Assembly: GCA_946887065.1 (NCBI GenBank)
Contig: CAMPKL010000153.1
Span: 1-7,614, forward strand
DNA length: 7,614 nt
Direction: 5' to 3'
From: an uncultured Bryobacterales bacterium
GTDB taxonomy: Bacteria > Acidobacteriota > Terriglobia > Bryobacterales > UBA6623
Part shown: piece after piece, positions 1 to 7,064 of the stretch
How positions within the stretch are numbered: position 1 is the first letter of the stretch
Layout of the letters: the number at the start of each line of letters is the position of its first letter
Program-made: the position numbers and the translations under genes
The notes under the pieces: generated by a model
The model's database searches: none
The model's input: the letters and a program-made list of their open reading frames with translations, nothing else
Told to the model about the DNA's origin: nothing

Positions 1-295
1 ACGCTACATCAACCAGCTCAAGAACCCTGGCGTCAACCTCGAAGCCGCCCAGTGGCTCAGCAGTAAAGGCGTCTTCGCCGCCGGCTCGGATACCGTGGCC
101 TTCGAGCACCTGCCCAGCGACACCATGCCTGTCCACGTGCATTTGCTGGTCGAGAAGGGTATCCACATCATCGAGGCCTTGAACCTCGAAACGCTAGCCG
201 AAAACGAGCGGTATGAGTTCGCGTTTATTGCTGCGCCGTTGAAACTAACCGGCGGCACAGGCGCCCCAATCCGCCCGTTGGCAGCAGCGCTGTAA
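1..295 (+). CDS. Cyclase / kynurenine formamidase-like metal-dependent hydrolase, C-terminal part (5' end outside window)
   Basis: An open frame enters from the left edge (first whole codon at base 2) and ends at a TAA at 293-295, giving the last 97 residues. The sequence resembles the C-terminal half of the cyclase family (PF04199, which includes kynurenine formamidase and related amidohydrolases). It has a GVFAAGSDT segment, then VHVHLLVEKGIHIIEALNLE, then YEFAFIAAPLKLTGGTGAPIRP, the usual closing strand-loop of the family with the G-[AT]-G-[AS]-P-[IV]-R-P pattern. The His/Asp metal-binding motif normally lies nearer the N-terminus and is outside the window, so activity and substrate cannot be judged. 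An internal ATG at 125 and a GTG at 95 lie inside the conserved domain and are not credible starts. The gene converges on the minus-strand genes to its right, and no T-rich terminator follows its stop. Confidence 0.82.
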   Translation, partial: RYINQLKNPGVNLEAAQWLSSKGVFAAGSDTVAFEHLPSDTMPVHVHLLVEKGIHIIEALNLETLAENERYEFAFIAAPLKLTGGTGAPIRPLAAAL

Positions 296-318
296 ACAAC
301 CTTCAATCCGTCGCCTAC

Positions 319-356
319 GCGCTACAGAGCCGCGACCGTGAGGGAGCGTCTAGCGC
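319..356 (+). repeat. Interspersed palindrome-type repeat, copy 1 (REP-like)
   Basis: Bases 324-348 are a perfect reverse complement of 939-963 (25 of 25), and the match extends to 320-348 against 939-967 with one mismatch. The shared core begins AGAGCCGCGACCGTGAGGG and ends GAGCG. In this copy the core is enclosed by a 6-bp inverted pair, GCGCTA at 319-324 and TAGCGC at 351-356, so the whole unit can fold as a stem-loop. It lies in the short gap between the cyclase stop and the 3' end of the membrane-protein gene, where repetitive extragenic palindromes usually sit. There is no T-tract on either side, so it is not a classical intrinsic terminator. That this family is dispersed in the genome is an inference from two copies. 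Confidence 0.7.
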
Positions 357-372
357 CGCCAGGGGCTTTGAA

Positions 373-843
373 TCAAAACACCTGAGTGTGCTTGCTGATT
401 TCGCGAACGAACCCGCTCCGATCAACGTGATACTTCGAGTGGACTATCGGACTCCCTCGACCGAGTATCAGCTGGACTTCTGATTCTTGACTTGTCTGAA
501 TTCTGACACCGTGCATCACGTTGGACCACACCACAGAACGCTTGAGAAGTCCACCCCACCTCAGTTCAGTGACGCCTTGCTCGTTCAACACGATGGTTTT
601 CGGCCACGTAACTACCAACGTAATTGGAATTATCAAAAGGCCCGCAGCCGTGAACCTATCGTTCGATGGCATTGCTGCGAGAACCGGGTACGCAAAGACC
701 CCGACCAAATAGATTGAACGCACGAACCACCCGACAGCGTAAATCAGGTTTACTCCCTTTCGACGGGCTAACTGCCACCTACCTTCATTTGAAGCCAGAT
801 AGATCGCGAGCAGTGAAACGGCAATACTGATCCAGCTATTCAT
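373..843 (-). CDS. Hypothetical membrane protein with possible bacterial PH-like C-terminal domain
   Basis: This 156-residue protein starts at the ATG at 843-841. I do not recognise it as a named family. Hydrophobic stretches at about residues 2-17, 36-57 and 66-80 suggest two or three membrane segments separated by a basic loop (RWQLARRKG). The remaining ~75 residues are soluble and look like alternating beta strands followed by a terminal helix (TIVLNEQGVTELRW, then VVWSNVMHGVRI, then FVREISKH). This is the layout of small membrane-anchored bacterial PH-like domains, but the assignment is tentative. The gene reads in the same direction as the rbfA-apbE frame, 140 nt downstream of it, with no obvious Shine-Dalgarno. 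Its base composition is lower in GC than the neighbours: three 60-base lines I counted gave 31, 31 and 30 G+C. It is flanked on both sides by the inverted repeats at 320-348 and 939-967. Confidence 0.65.
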   Translation of the reverse strand: MNSWISIAVSLLAIYLASNEGRWQLARRKGVNLIYAVGWFVRSIYLVGVFAYPVLAAMPSNDRFTAAGLLIIPITLVVTWPKTIVLNEQGVTELRWGGLLKRSVVWSNVMHGVRIQTSQESEVQLILGRGSPIVHSKYHVDRSGFVREISKHTQVF

Positions 844-938
844 GGTGGGAGGGCAACCCGCAGAATCTCAATCCTAAGCCCCTCACGCCACCCGCCGCCT
901 GCGTATCCGTCGAAAACAGCTTATCCCAATAATCGGAT

Positions 939-967
939 CGCTCCCTCACGGTCGCGGCTCTGTTGCG
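939..967 (-). repeat. Interspersed palindrome-type repeat, copy 2 (inverted relative to copy 1)
   Basis: The top strand here is the reverse complement of the repeat at 320-348: 25 bp are perfect (939-963) and one mismatch lies in the 29-bp extended match. It sits in the 140-nt spacer between the apbE stop and the membrane-protein start, so both copies are extragenic. The outer GCGCTA/TAGCGC arms of copy 1 are not conserved here, which marks the core as the shared unit. The rest of the 844-983 spacer shows no T-tract terminator for the operon and no convincing promoter. Confidence 0.7.
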
Positions 968-983
968 TGGCTCCGGGTTGCAA

Positions 984-1934
984 CTAGTCCAGCCAGCCGC
1001 AGGGTTCGCCGTCGGCGCAGAAGAATACGCGCAGGCGCTCGGGCGCTTTCTCTGCGCCATTCACAAACAACGCCGTCGACCAAACCTCGGTATCGAACGC
1101 TGAAGGCGCCAGCACCGAAACCGCCAGCATTCCCTTCGCTGGCATGCCCGTGCGCGGGTCCATGATGTGGCTGTAGACGACGCCGTCGACGGTGAAGAAT
1201 TTTTCGTAGGAGCCGGAGGTCGAGAGCGACTCGTCGCGCAAGAAGACCGTCTCGACGACGCGGTCGCGGACCTTCGGGTCGCGAATGTCCGTGCGCCAGC
1301 CCTGCGGCTCATCGGGCGGCGCGCCAATGCCGTAGAGCGTGCTCGCCCCGCCGCTGACCATGGCCGACTCCACGCCCTTTTCGCGCAGCAATTCAATCAT
1401 GCGCTCCACCGCATAGCCTTTGCCGAACCCGCCCGGGTCCAACTCCATACCGTTGCGCTCAAAGGTCACGGTGCGCTTGCGCGCATCGAGCGACAAATGC
1501 TGATAGCCCACGCTGCGCAACGCCCACCAAATAGAGAAGCGATTCGGCATCGCGCCTTTGCCCTTATAGAAGCCCCACGTCTTCATCAGCCGTCCGACGG
1601 TCGGGTCAAACGCGCCCTCGCTCAAACGGCTGTACTCAAGGCACCGCTGCAGTACATCGAAGAACTCGGGAAAAACCGCCACCGGTCCGCTCGCCGCCTC
1701 GCGATTGATCCGGCTTAGTTCGCTCTCCTCGACATAATTGCTCAACAGCTGATCGACGCGCCGCGCCTCTTGCAGTGCCAGATCCGCGACCGCCGCTAGC
1801 TTGTTGCGTTCGGTGCCGTACAGGGCCACGCGAAATTCACTGCCCATGATGGTCGCCGAAGTCTCATAGCGCTCCAGCGCTTCCGCTCCATGCAGCCAGC
1901 CGGGCAGGAACAATGCAAACAGCAGCACGCCCAT
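984..1934 (-). other. apbE: ApbE domain with internal signal peptide; possible separate translation from an internal ATG at 1934
   Basis: This is the C-terminal part of the rbfA frame from the in-frame ATG at 1934-1932 (residue 118). ApbE enzymes act outside the cytoplasm, splitting FAD and attaching FMN through a phosphoester to Thr/Ser of target flavoproteins. Translation from this ATG gives 316 residues, close to a usual ApbE length, beginning with a hydrophobic run (GVLLFALFLPGWLHG) before AEA, as expected of an exported protein, though with few basic residues in the n-region. The basic KKR lies just upstream at residues 113-115. The ribosome-binding region upstream (AAAGAAG then about 9 nt) is weak. 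The Mg-site motif reads E400-V-W-S-T404, where most family members have Asp first. The C-terminus carries two Cys (423 and 429) that could form a disulfide. No flavin-acceptor protein is visible in the window. Confidence 0.5.
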
Positions 1935-2285
1935 GCCGCCGCGCTTCTTTACTTCCGCCAGCAGATGCTCGATGCGCTTGGCGTGTTCCTTGCCCTTGTC
2001 GATGCAGAACTTCATCTTCGGCACGCGGCGAATGCGCATGCGCTGGAACAACTGCTGACGCAGCCAGGGCTCGGCCTCCTGCAGCGGCCCGCACAGTTCT
2101 TTCTCGACGTAGGACTGACCGGGGATTGACGGACTCACAAACACGCGAGCCGTACTCAGATCGGGCGCGATCTCGACGCGGTCCAGAAACACGGACGGCG
2201 TCTCGCCCTTCGGCAACCCCTCAAACAGGAGGTTGCTTAACTCGCGGCGGATTTCTTCCGCGGCTCTGTCTCGTCGATGACTCAT
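984..2285 (-). CDS. rbfA: RbfA ribosome maturation factor fused in frame to an ApbE-type FAD:protein FMN transferase
   Basis: One uninterrupted frame of 433 residues starts at the ATG at 2285-2283. Residues 1-112 are a full-length RbfA, a KH-like protein that binds the 30S subunit during 16S rRNA maturation. They show RRELSNLLFEGL, then VEIAPDLSTARVFVSP, then RMRIRRVPKMKFCIDKG, closing with the usual HAKRIEHLL helix. RbfA proteins normally stop near here (about 110-130 residues). Instead the frame runs through KKRGG into a hydrophobic segment (residues 118-131) with a signal-peptidase-like AEA at 134-136, and then a complete ApbE domain (about 139-433). ApbE landmarks are EESELSRINR, GAFDPTVG, LDPGGFGKGYAVE, SGGAS, LSTSGSYEKFF, YSHIMDPRTGMP and VWSTALFV. 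The start lies 9 nt after the ylxP stop without a clear Shine-Dalgarno, suggesting translational coupling. Whether the product is truly a fusion or two proteins is unresolved. Confidence 0.8.
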   Translation of the reverse strand: MSHRRDRAAEEIRRELSNLLFEGLPKGETPSVFLDRVEIAPDLSTARVFVSPSIPGQSYVEKELCGPLQEAEPWLRQQLFQRMRIRRVPKMKFCIDKGKEHAKRIEHLLAEVKKRGGMGVLLFALFLPGWLHGAEALERYETSATIMGSEFRVALYGTERNKLAAVADLALQEARRVDQLLSNYVEESELSRINREAASGPVAVFPEFFDVLQRCLEYSRLSEGAFDPTVGRLMKTWGFYKGKGAMPNRFSIWWALRSVGYQHLSLDARKRTVTFERNGMELDPGGFGKGYAVERMIELLREKGVESAMVSGGASTLYGIGAPPDEPQGWRTDIRDPKVRDRVVETVFLRDESLSTSGSYEKFFTVDGVVYSHIMDPRTGMPAKGMLAVSVLAPSAFDTEVWSTALFVNGAEKAPERLRVFFCADGEPCGWLD

Positions 2286-2294
2286 GGCGAGTAG

Positions 2295-2579
2295 TTAGAT
2301 AAGCCTCTCGATCGAAGAATCGATGAGATCTCCTGCAAGTTGCTCCTCGGCCTCGGCCTCAGCGCGCCGCAACATGGAATCCACCACCATGGCGTCCGAT
2401 CCCGCCGCCACGACGGCCACTTGGGCGCGCTGCCATGAGTCTAAATGATCGGTCTCCGCGACGGAGAGCCCGTGGTTTTTGAGGCGGTCCTTGAGCGCGC
2501 GGACAACCTGGCGTTTGTCCTTGAGCGATTGCGCGTCGCGGACGGCGATCTCGAGCGTCAACAACCCGACGACGATCAA
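2295..2579 (-). CDS. ylxP: DUF503 / YlxP-like protein
   Basis: A 94-residue protein of the DUF503 family, recognised by the start MIVVGLLTLEI, the AQSLKDKRQVVRALKDRLKN helix, the SVAETDHLDSWQRAQVAV strand-helix and the closing amphipathic helix. Small proteins of this family are typically encoded between infB and rbfA, as here, so a role linked to ribosome assembly or initiation is usually suspected; the exact function is not established by the sequence. The start is a TTG at 2579-2577, one base after the infB stop (TAG at 2583-2581). No ATG or GTG precedes the conserved N-terminus in this frame. The AGGAG at 2597-2593 is 13 nt upstream, a rather long spacing, so reinitiation by ribosomes finishing infB is likely. 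Confidence 0.85.
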   Translation of the reverse strand: MIVVGLLTLEIAVRDAQSLKDKRQVVRALKDRLKNHGLSVAETDHLDSWQRAQVAVVAAGSDAMVVDSMLRRAEAEAEEQLAGDLIDSSIERLI

Positions 2580-2580
2580 G

Positions 2581-5403
2581 CTACAGCACGAGCTCCTGGG
2601 CGACCTTCTCCGTCTGGAACAGTTCGATCACGTCGCCCTGCTTGATGTCGTTGTAGTTCTCAAGCCGGATACCGCACTCTTGGCCCGCGCGAACTTCATT
2701 GACATCGTCCTTGAAGCGCTTAAGCGATGCAAGCCGGCCGGAGGTATGGACCACCACGTTGTCGCGCAGCAGCCGGGCGTGGCTCGTCTTGCTGGCCTTG
2801 CCCTCTTCCATGATGCAGCCGGCGACCGTGCCCACCTTCGAGACGTGGAAAATCTCTTGGACCTTCGCGCGGCCCTCGAAGGTCTCTTTGATGACCGGTT
2901 CGAGCAAGCCCGCGAGCGCCTTCTTGAGTTCGTCTTCCAACTCGTAGATGACGGTATGCAGGCGGATATCGATCTTTTCTTTGTCCGCCAATGCGGTCGC
3001 GCTGCGCTCGGGGCGCACGTTAAAGCCGACGATGATCGCATCGGCAGTCATCGCCAACAGGACGTCCGATTCGGAGATCGCGCCGACGCCGGTGTGGATC
3101 ATCTGCACTTCGACCTTGTCGTTCTTCATCTTGCCCAGTACGTCTTGCAGGACGTCGAGCGAGCCTTGAACGTCGGCCTTGAGGACAATCGGCAGTTCCT
3201 TGATGAGACCGCGCTTGAGGCGATCCTGGAACTGTTCGAGCGACAACCGAGAAGACTTGTTGAGGTACTGATCCCTCTCCTTCTCTTCGCGGAAGCCGAC
3301 GATCTTACGGGCTTTGTCGATGTCCGTTGTGACGTGCAATTGATCGCCCGGCTGCGGCAGACTGTCCAGACCCAACACGACCACGGCCGTCGCCGGTCCC
3401 GCCTCGGGCGTCTGCTGCCCGCGATCGTCGAGCAGCGCGCGAACGCGTCCGAAGACCGAACCGACCAAGAAGTAATCGCCGACGTGCAGCGTACCGTTCT
3501 GAACGATCACCGTCGCTACCGGACCCTGTCCGCGGTCCAGCTTCGCTTCGAGCACGGTGCCCGTCGCCAAACGGTTGGGGTTGGCTTTGAGTTCACGGAC
3601 CTCGGCCACCAGCAGCACCGTTTCGAGCAGGCTCTCGATGCCCTCGCGGGTAATAGCCGAGACCGGAACCATGATGGTATCGCCGCCCCACTCCTCGGGC
3701 ATGAGCCCGCGGTCGGAGAGTTGCTGCTTCACGCGGTCGGGCTGCGCGTTGTTCTTGTCGATCTTGTTGACCGCAACAACAATCGGCACCTTCGCGGCGC
3801 GGGCGTGGTCGATGGCTTCCAGCGTCTGCGGCATCACGCCGTCGTCGGCCGCTACAACCAAGATGACGATGTCCGTTACCGCAGCGCCTTGGGCACGCAT
3901 GCGGGTGAAGGCCTCGTGACCGGGGGTATCGACGAAGACGATCTTTTTGCCGCCGTCCAATATCACTGTCGAGGCGCCGATCGCCTGGGTAATTCCGCCG
4001 GCTTCGCGTTCGGCTACGCTCGTCTTGCGGATCGCGTCGAGCAATGAAGTCTTGCCATGGTCCACGTGGCCCATCACCGTAACGATGGGAGCGCGCGGCT
4101 CCAAGGCGGCCGAATCTTCGGCCAGATCGGTCTCCATCTCGGCTTCTTCTTCGAAGGTCAACTCTTCGACCGTAGCGCCGTAGTGCGCGGAGAGATCTTT
4201 GATCATCTCCATCGTCAGCGTCTGATTAATGGTCGCGAACAGACCCCGCTCAAACAGCGTCTTGATGATCAAGTTGGCCTTAATGCCCAGCTTCTCGGCC
4301 AATTCCTTGACCGTGGCGCCATCGCCGATGACGATCTCTGCGTTGGCGGCCTTGGGCGTTGCCTGCGGAGCGCGCGCCTGCGCGCCTCTCAGAATTTTCT
4401 GTTCGCGTTCCGCTTCCGGATCGCGGCGACGCGCGCCCGGACGCGGACGCCGTGCAGGCACTCCGCCTGGACGTGCACCCGCAGGCGCGCCAGGCGCTCC
4501 TGGAGCTCCCGGTCTGCCAGGGGCTCCGGGCCGCCCGCCGGTCGGCATTCCAGGCATCGGGCCGCCCGCGCCAGGGCGCGGGCGTTGGTAAATCGGCTGC
4601 CCCGGAACAATTCCCGGAGCCTGTCTTGCTTGCGGCGCGCCCGGTCCTTGCGGCCGTAGTTCAGCCGCTCCAGGGCCAGCCGGCCGCCCAGGACGGGGTC
4701 CCGGCGCCGAAGGCTGCTGTCCAGGTAGATTCGTCGGGCCTCGGCGAAACGACGGCGCTTGCGGCGGCCGAGGCGGTTGCCTCGTCGGGGCGCCCGGCAC
4801 GCCCATTGGCCGGGGGGGCGGCGCCGCGGCGCCTGGCGTCGGGCGCTGCTGCGGGGTCGCGGGAACGGCGCGCCGAACAGGCGGCGCCCCACGTTCCGGC
4901 GCACGGCGCGGAATCTTCGGAATATCAGGCCGCCCAGGCGCAGCTTCAGGAGCAGACGGCGCCGCAGGCATCGGCGGCGCGGGCCGCGGCGGGGCCATGG
5001 GCCGAACGGCGGGCGTGGCCACGGCCGCTCCTTCCCCGGCGGCCGTTCTCGGAGCCGTTACCAAGGGGGGACGCAATACCGGCGGTTTAATCGGGCCGCC
5101 GCCGCGAACAACAGGAATAGATGGACGCACAGGTACTTGTGGAGCGGTAGTCGTAGGAGCAGGTGTAGCAGCGCGGCGAGGCGCGGGCAGTTCTAATTCC
5201 GGTAAAGGCTCAGGCTCCGATTCCTCGGCAGCCCCGTGTAGGCGTTCACGCAGCTTCTTGGCGGTCGCGTCATCAATTGAACTGGAGTGAGTCTTTTTCT
5301 CATCGACCCCTAGCTCCGGCAACAAATCAATAATTGTGCCGGCTTTGACCTCAAGTTCTCTCGCTAACTCGTTAATCCGAATCTTGTTCGATGTCCGTAC
5401 CAA
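2581..5403 (-). CDS. infB: Translation initiation factor IF-2
   Basis: This 940-residue GTPase brings formyl-Met-tRNA to the 30S subunit and promotes 50S joining. Residues 5-55 are an N-terminal IF2N domain ([15 protein letters not shown]). Residues 62-350 are a Pro/Gly/Ala/Arg-rich linker with collagen-like GAPG repeats near 290-310. Residues 355-415 form a second IF2N-like domain ([20 protein letters not shown]). The G domain shows G1 GHVDHGKT (445-452), G2 GGITQAIGA (469-477), G3 DTPGHE (492-497), G4 NKID (546-549) and G5 SAI (582-584). Domains II, III ([12 protein letters not shown], 741-752) and IV follow to the end. The start is a TTG at 5403-5401: an in-frame TAA at 5421-5419 excludes anything further upstream, and the next Met is beyond residue 130. 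A GGAGG at 5412-5408 precedes it by only 4 nt. The gene lies 69 nt after the nusA stop. Confidence 0.97.
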   Translation of the reverse strand: MVRTSNKIRINELARELEVKAGTIIDLLPELGVDEKKTHSSSIDDATAKKLRERLHGAAEESEPEPLPELELPAPRRAATPAPTTTAPQVPVRPSIPVVRGGGPIKPPVLRPPLVTAPRTAAGEGAAVATPAVRPMAPPRPAPPMPAAPSAPEAAPGRPDIPKIPRRAPERGAPPVRRAVPATPQQRPTPGAAAPPPRPMGVPGAPTRQPPRPPQAPSFRRGPTNLPGQQPSAPGPRPGRPAGPGAAELRPQGPGAPQARQAPGIVPGQPIYQRPRPGAGGPMPGMPTGGRPGAPGRPGAPGAPGAPAGARPGGVPARRPRPGARRRDPEAEREQKILRGAQARAPQATPKAANAEIVIGDGATVKELAEKLGIKANLIIKTLFERGLFATINQTLTMEMIKDLSAHYGATVEELTFEEEAEMETDLAEDSAALEPRAPIVTVMGHVDHGKTSLLDAIRKTSVAEREAGGITQAIGASTVILDGGKKIVFVDTPGHEAFTRMRAQGAAVTDIVILVVAADDGVMPQTLEAIDHARAAKVPIVVAVNKIDKNNAQPDRVKQQLSDRGLMPEEWGGDTIMVPVSAITREGIESLLETVLLVAEVRELKANPNRLATGTVLEAKLDRGQGPVATVIVQNGTLHVGDYFLVGSVFGRVRALLDDRGQQTPEAGPATAVVVLGLDSLPQPGDQLHVTTDIDKARKIVGFREEKERDQYLNKSSRLSLEQFQDRLKRGLIKELPIVLKADVQGSLDVLQDVLGKMKNDKVEVQMIHTGVGAISESDVLLAMTADAIIVGFNVRPERSATALADKEKIDIRLHTVIYELEDELKKALAGLLEPVIKETFEGRAKVQEIFHVSKVGTVAGCIMEEGKASKTSHARLLRDNVVVHTSGRLASLKRFKDDVNEVRAGQECGIRLENYNDIKQGDVIELFQTEKVAQELVL

Positions 5404-5412
5404 ACCGCCTCC
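5404..5412 (-). promoter_or_regulatory. Shine-Dalgarno deciding the TTG start of infB
   Basis: GGAGG at 5412-5408 on the minus strand is a strong ribosome-binding core. It is followed by CGGT and the TTG codon. The spacing of 4 nt is shorter than the usual 5-9 nt. With the in-frame TAA 15 nt upstream of the TTG, this site supports TTG as the real start despite the unusual codon. Confidence 0.6.
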
Positions 5413-5472
5413 GTGCGCTTACGTCCTAATTCACATCACCGCTAGCCCTCATTTGCGTTCACGGGATTCGTC

Positions 5473-7038
5473 CTAATCGGTTTCCGACCGGGACTCTGCC
5501 GCTGCCGTCTCGTCGTCTTCGGATTCGTCCTTGTCTTTGTAGTTCGAATCATCATCCGCCGGGTGGGCGGACGCCACGGAGACACGCGGCATCTTCATCG
5601 TATCAAAGTCCTCAAACGGTATCTCGTCGTCATCGTCGTCCTCGACGCCCGCGCCCTCTTCCGGCAGACCGGGCATGACGAACGCGCCGGCGGGCACCGC
5701 GGCTGCGGCCTGCGCGGCTTCTTCTTCCGAATAGCCTTCCTCGCCCGGCTCCACGGCGTAAGCCTGCTGCGGCTCGAACTGGCCGTAGTAGCCGTTTACG
5801 GACAACTGAATCTGCTCCAAGACGGAGGCGTTCATGCCTTCCACCTGTTGCAGCATCTCCGGCGTCATGTCAGCCAAGGCTTCAACCGTCGCGGAGCCGG
5901 CCTCGATCAACTTGTCCGCCACGTCCTCGGGCAGCCCGAAATCGATCAGCACGCTCACCGGCGTCGCCGAACCGCTCAACGCCGCCATGGCGTCTTCCAT
6001 CTCCAGACGCTTGTCTTCCTCGCTCTTGATATCGATCTTCCAGCCCAAGAGCTTGGCGGCCAAGCGGACGTTCTGGCCTTTCTTGCCGATCGCCAACGAC
6101 AATTGCGTCTCGTCGACCACGACTTCCAGGTGCCTTGTAACCGGGTCCACCACCTGCACGCGTGAGATCCGCGCCGGGCTAAGCGCCCGCGCCGCCAACT
6201 CCACTGGATCTTCCGAGTACTGAATGATGTCGATCTTCTCGCCGCGCAGTTCTCGAATGATCGACTGCACGCGCATGCCCTTCATGCCCACGCAGGCGCC
6301 CACCGGATCCACATCGCGGTCGTTGGAAATCACCGCCACCTTGGTGCGTTCGCCAGCCTCGCGAGCGCAAGCCTGTATTTGAACCGTGCCGTCGTAAATC
6401 TCGGGAACTTCCTGCTCGAACAGCCGCTTGACCAGCTCTTCGGAAGCGCGCGAAACCACCACCGCTGGGCCTCTGCCCACACGCTCGATTTGCTTGATGA
6501 TCACCCGCACGCGATCGCCAATGGAAAAACTCTCCAGCCGCGACTGCTCGCGCCTGGGCAAACGCGCTTCCGTGCGTCCCAAGTCCACGATCAGGTCCGG
6601 GCCTTCGTTGCGCTTGATCGTGCAGGTTTCCAGATTGTCCAAGCGATCCTGGAACTCTTCGCAGATCCGATCCCGCTCCGCCTCGCGAATCTTTTGAAAG
6701 ATCACCTGCTTCGCCATCTGCGCCGAGATGCGGCCCAGTGCGTCGGTAGGCTTCTGGAAGCGTAAGGTATCCCCCACCCGCGCGTCCCTATTGATCTTTT
6801 TCGCTTCGTTGATCGAGATCTCCTTGGCGGAGTCGGCCACCAGGTCGGAGACCGTCTTCACGGCATAGACCTCGACGTTGCCCGTCTCCACGTTCACTAC
6901 CGAGACCAGGTCCTCTTTCGATTTGTAATACTTCCGCGCCGCGACGAGAATCGCATCCCGCACCGCTTCCATAACGATGGCCGGATCGATCCCCTTAAGC
7001 TTGCTGAGATCTTCGATCTGTGAATAAATCCCTGGCAT
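5473..7038 (-). CDS. nusA: Transcription termination/antitermination protein NusA
   Basis: This 521-residue protein binds RNA polymerase and nascent RNA, affecting pausing, intrinsic termination and antitermination. Residues 1-125 are the RNA-polymerase-binding N-terminal domain (IDPAIVMEAVRDAILVAARK). About 135-200 is the S1 domain. KH1 carries the GMKG loop (251-254) within the signature DPVGACVGMKG and RELRGEKIDII, and KH2 carries GKKG (318-321) with QNVRLAAKLLGWKIDI. Residues 361-415 resemble a helix-hairpin-helix segment (LPEDVADKLIEAGSATVEAL, then MTPEMLQQVEGM). The last ~90 residues (431-521) are strongly acidic, with 30 Asp/Glu against 5 Lys/Arg, and replace the acidic-repeat domains of E. 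coli NusA. The start is an ATG at 7038-7036, 26 nt after the rimP stop, with GAGGAAG 10 nt upstream. As an RNA-binding terminator factor, its product could feed back on the leader hairpin at 7550-7572. Confidence 0.97.
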   Translation of the reverse strand: MPGIYSQIEDLSKLKGIDPAIVMEAVRDAILVAARKYYKSKEDLVSVVNVETGNVEVYAVKTVSDLVADSAKEISINEAKKINRDARVGDTLRFQKPTDALGRISAQMAKQVIFQKIREAERDRICEEFQDRLDNLETCTIKRNEGPDLIVDLGRTEARLPRREQSRLESFSIGDRVRVIIKQIERVGRGPAVVVSRASEELVKRLFEQEVPEIYDGTVQIQACAREAGERTKVAVISNDRDVDPVGACVGMKGMRVQSIIRELRGEKIDIIQYSEDPVELAARALSPARISRVQVVDPVTRHLEVVVDETQLSLAIGKKGQNVRLAAKLLGWKIDIKSEEDKRLEMEDAMAALSGSATPVSVLIDFGLPEDVADKLIEAGSATVEALADMTPEMLQQVEGMNASVLEQIQLSVNGYYGQFEPQQAYAVEPGEEGYSEEEAAQAAAAVPAGAFVMPGLPEEGAGVEDDDDDEIPFEDFDTMKMPRVSVASAHPADDDSNYKDKDESEDDETAAAESRSETD

Positions 7039-7064
7039 CTTTCTATACTTCCTCGTCGTACGCT

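Noticed and set aside
4..306. A 100-codon minus-strand frame opposite the cyclase gene
   Set aside because: The plus strand clearly encodes conserved cyclase sequence; the opposite frame resembles no protein family.
320..967. An insertion sequence or CRISPR array built on the repeats
   Set aside because: Only two inverted copies, no regular spacers, no transposase or cas gene, and no visible target-site duplication outside the arms.
844..983. A terminator or promoter in the spacer after apbE
   Set aside because: A weak GTTGC/GCAAC pairing lies just after the stop, but without a T-tract, and no convincing -35/-10 pair precedes the membrane gene.
836..1060. A 74-codon minus-strand frame bridging the apbE end and the membrane-protein start
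   Set aside because: It overlaps the end of apbE in another frame and reads through the repeat at 939-967 (RAATVRERS is translated repeat). No domain or ribosome-binding site supports it.
2479..4047. A 522-codon open frame on the plus strand
   Set aside because: It lies antisense to the conserved GTPase and C-terminal domains of infB, has no family resemblance, and is explained by GC-rich codon bias leaving the opposite strand open.
4359..5090. A 243-codon plus-strand frame opposite the infB linker
   Set aside because: It is the complement of low-complexity Pro/Gly/Ala codons; its Ala/Arg-rich product is a composition artefact.
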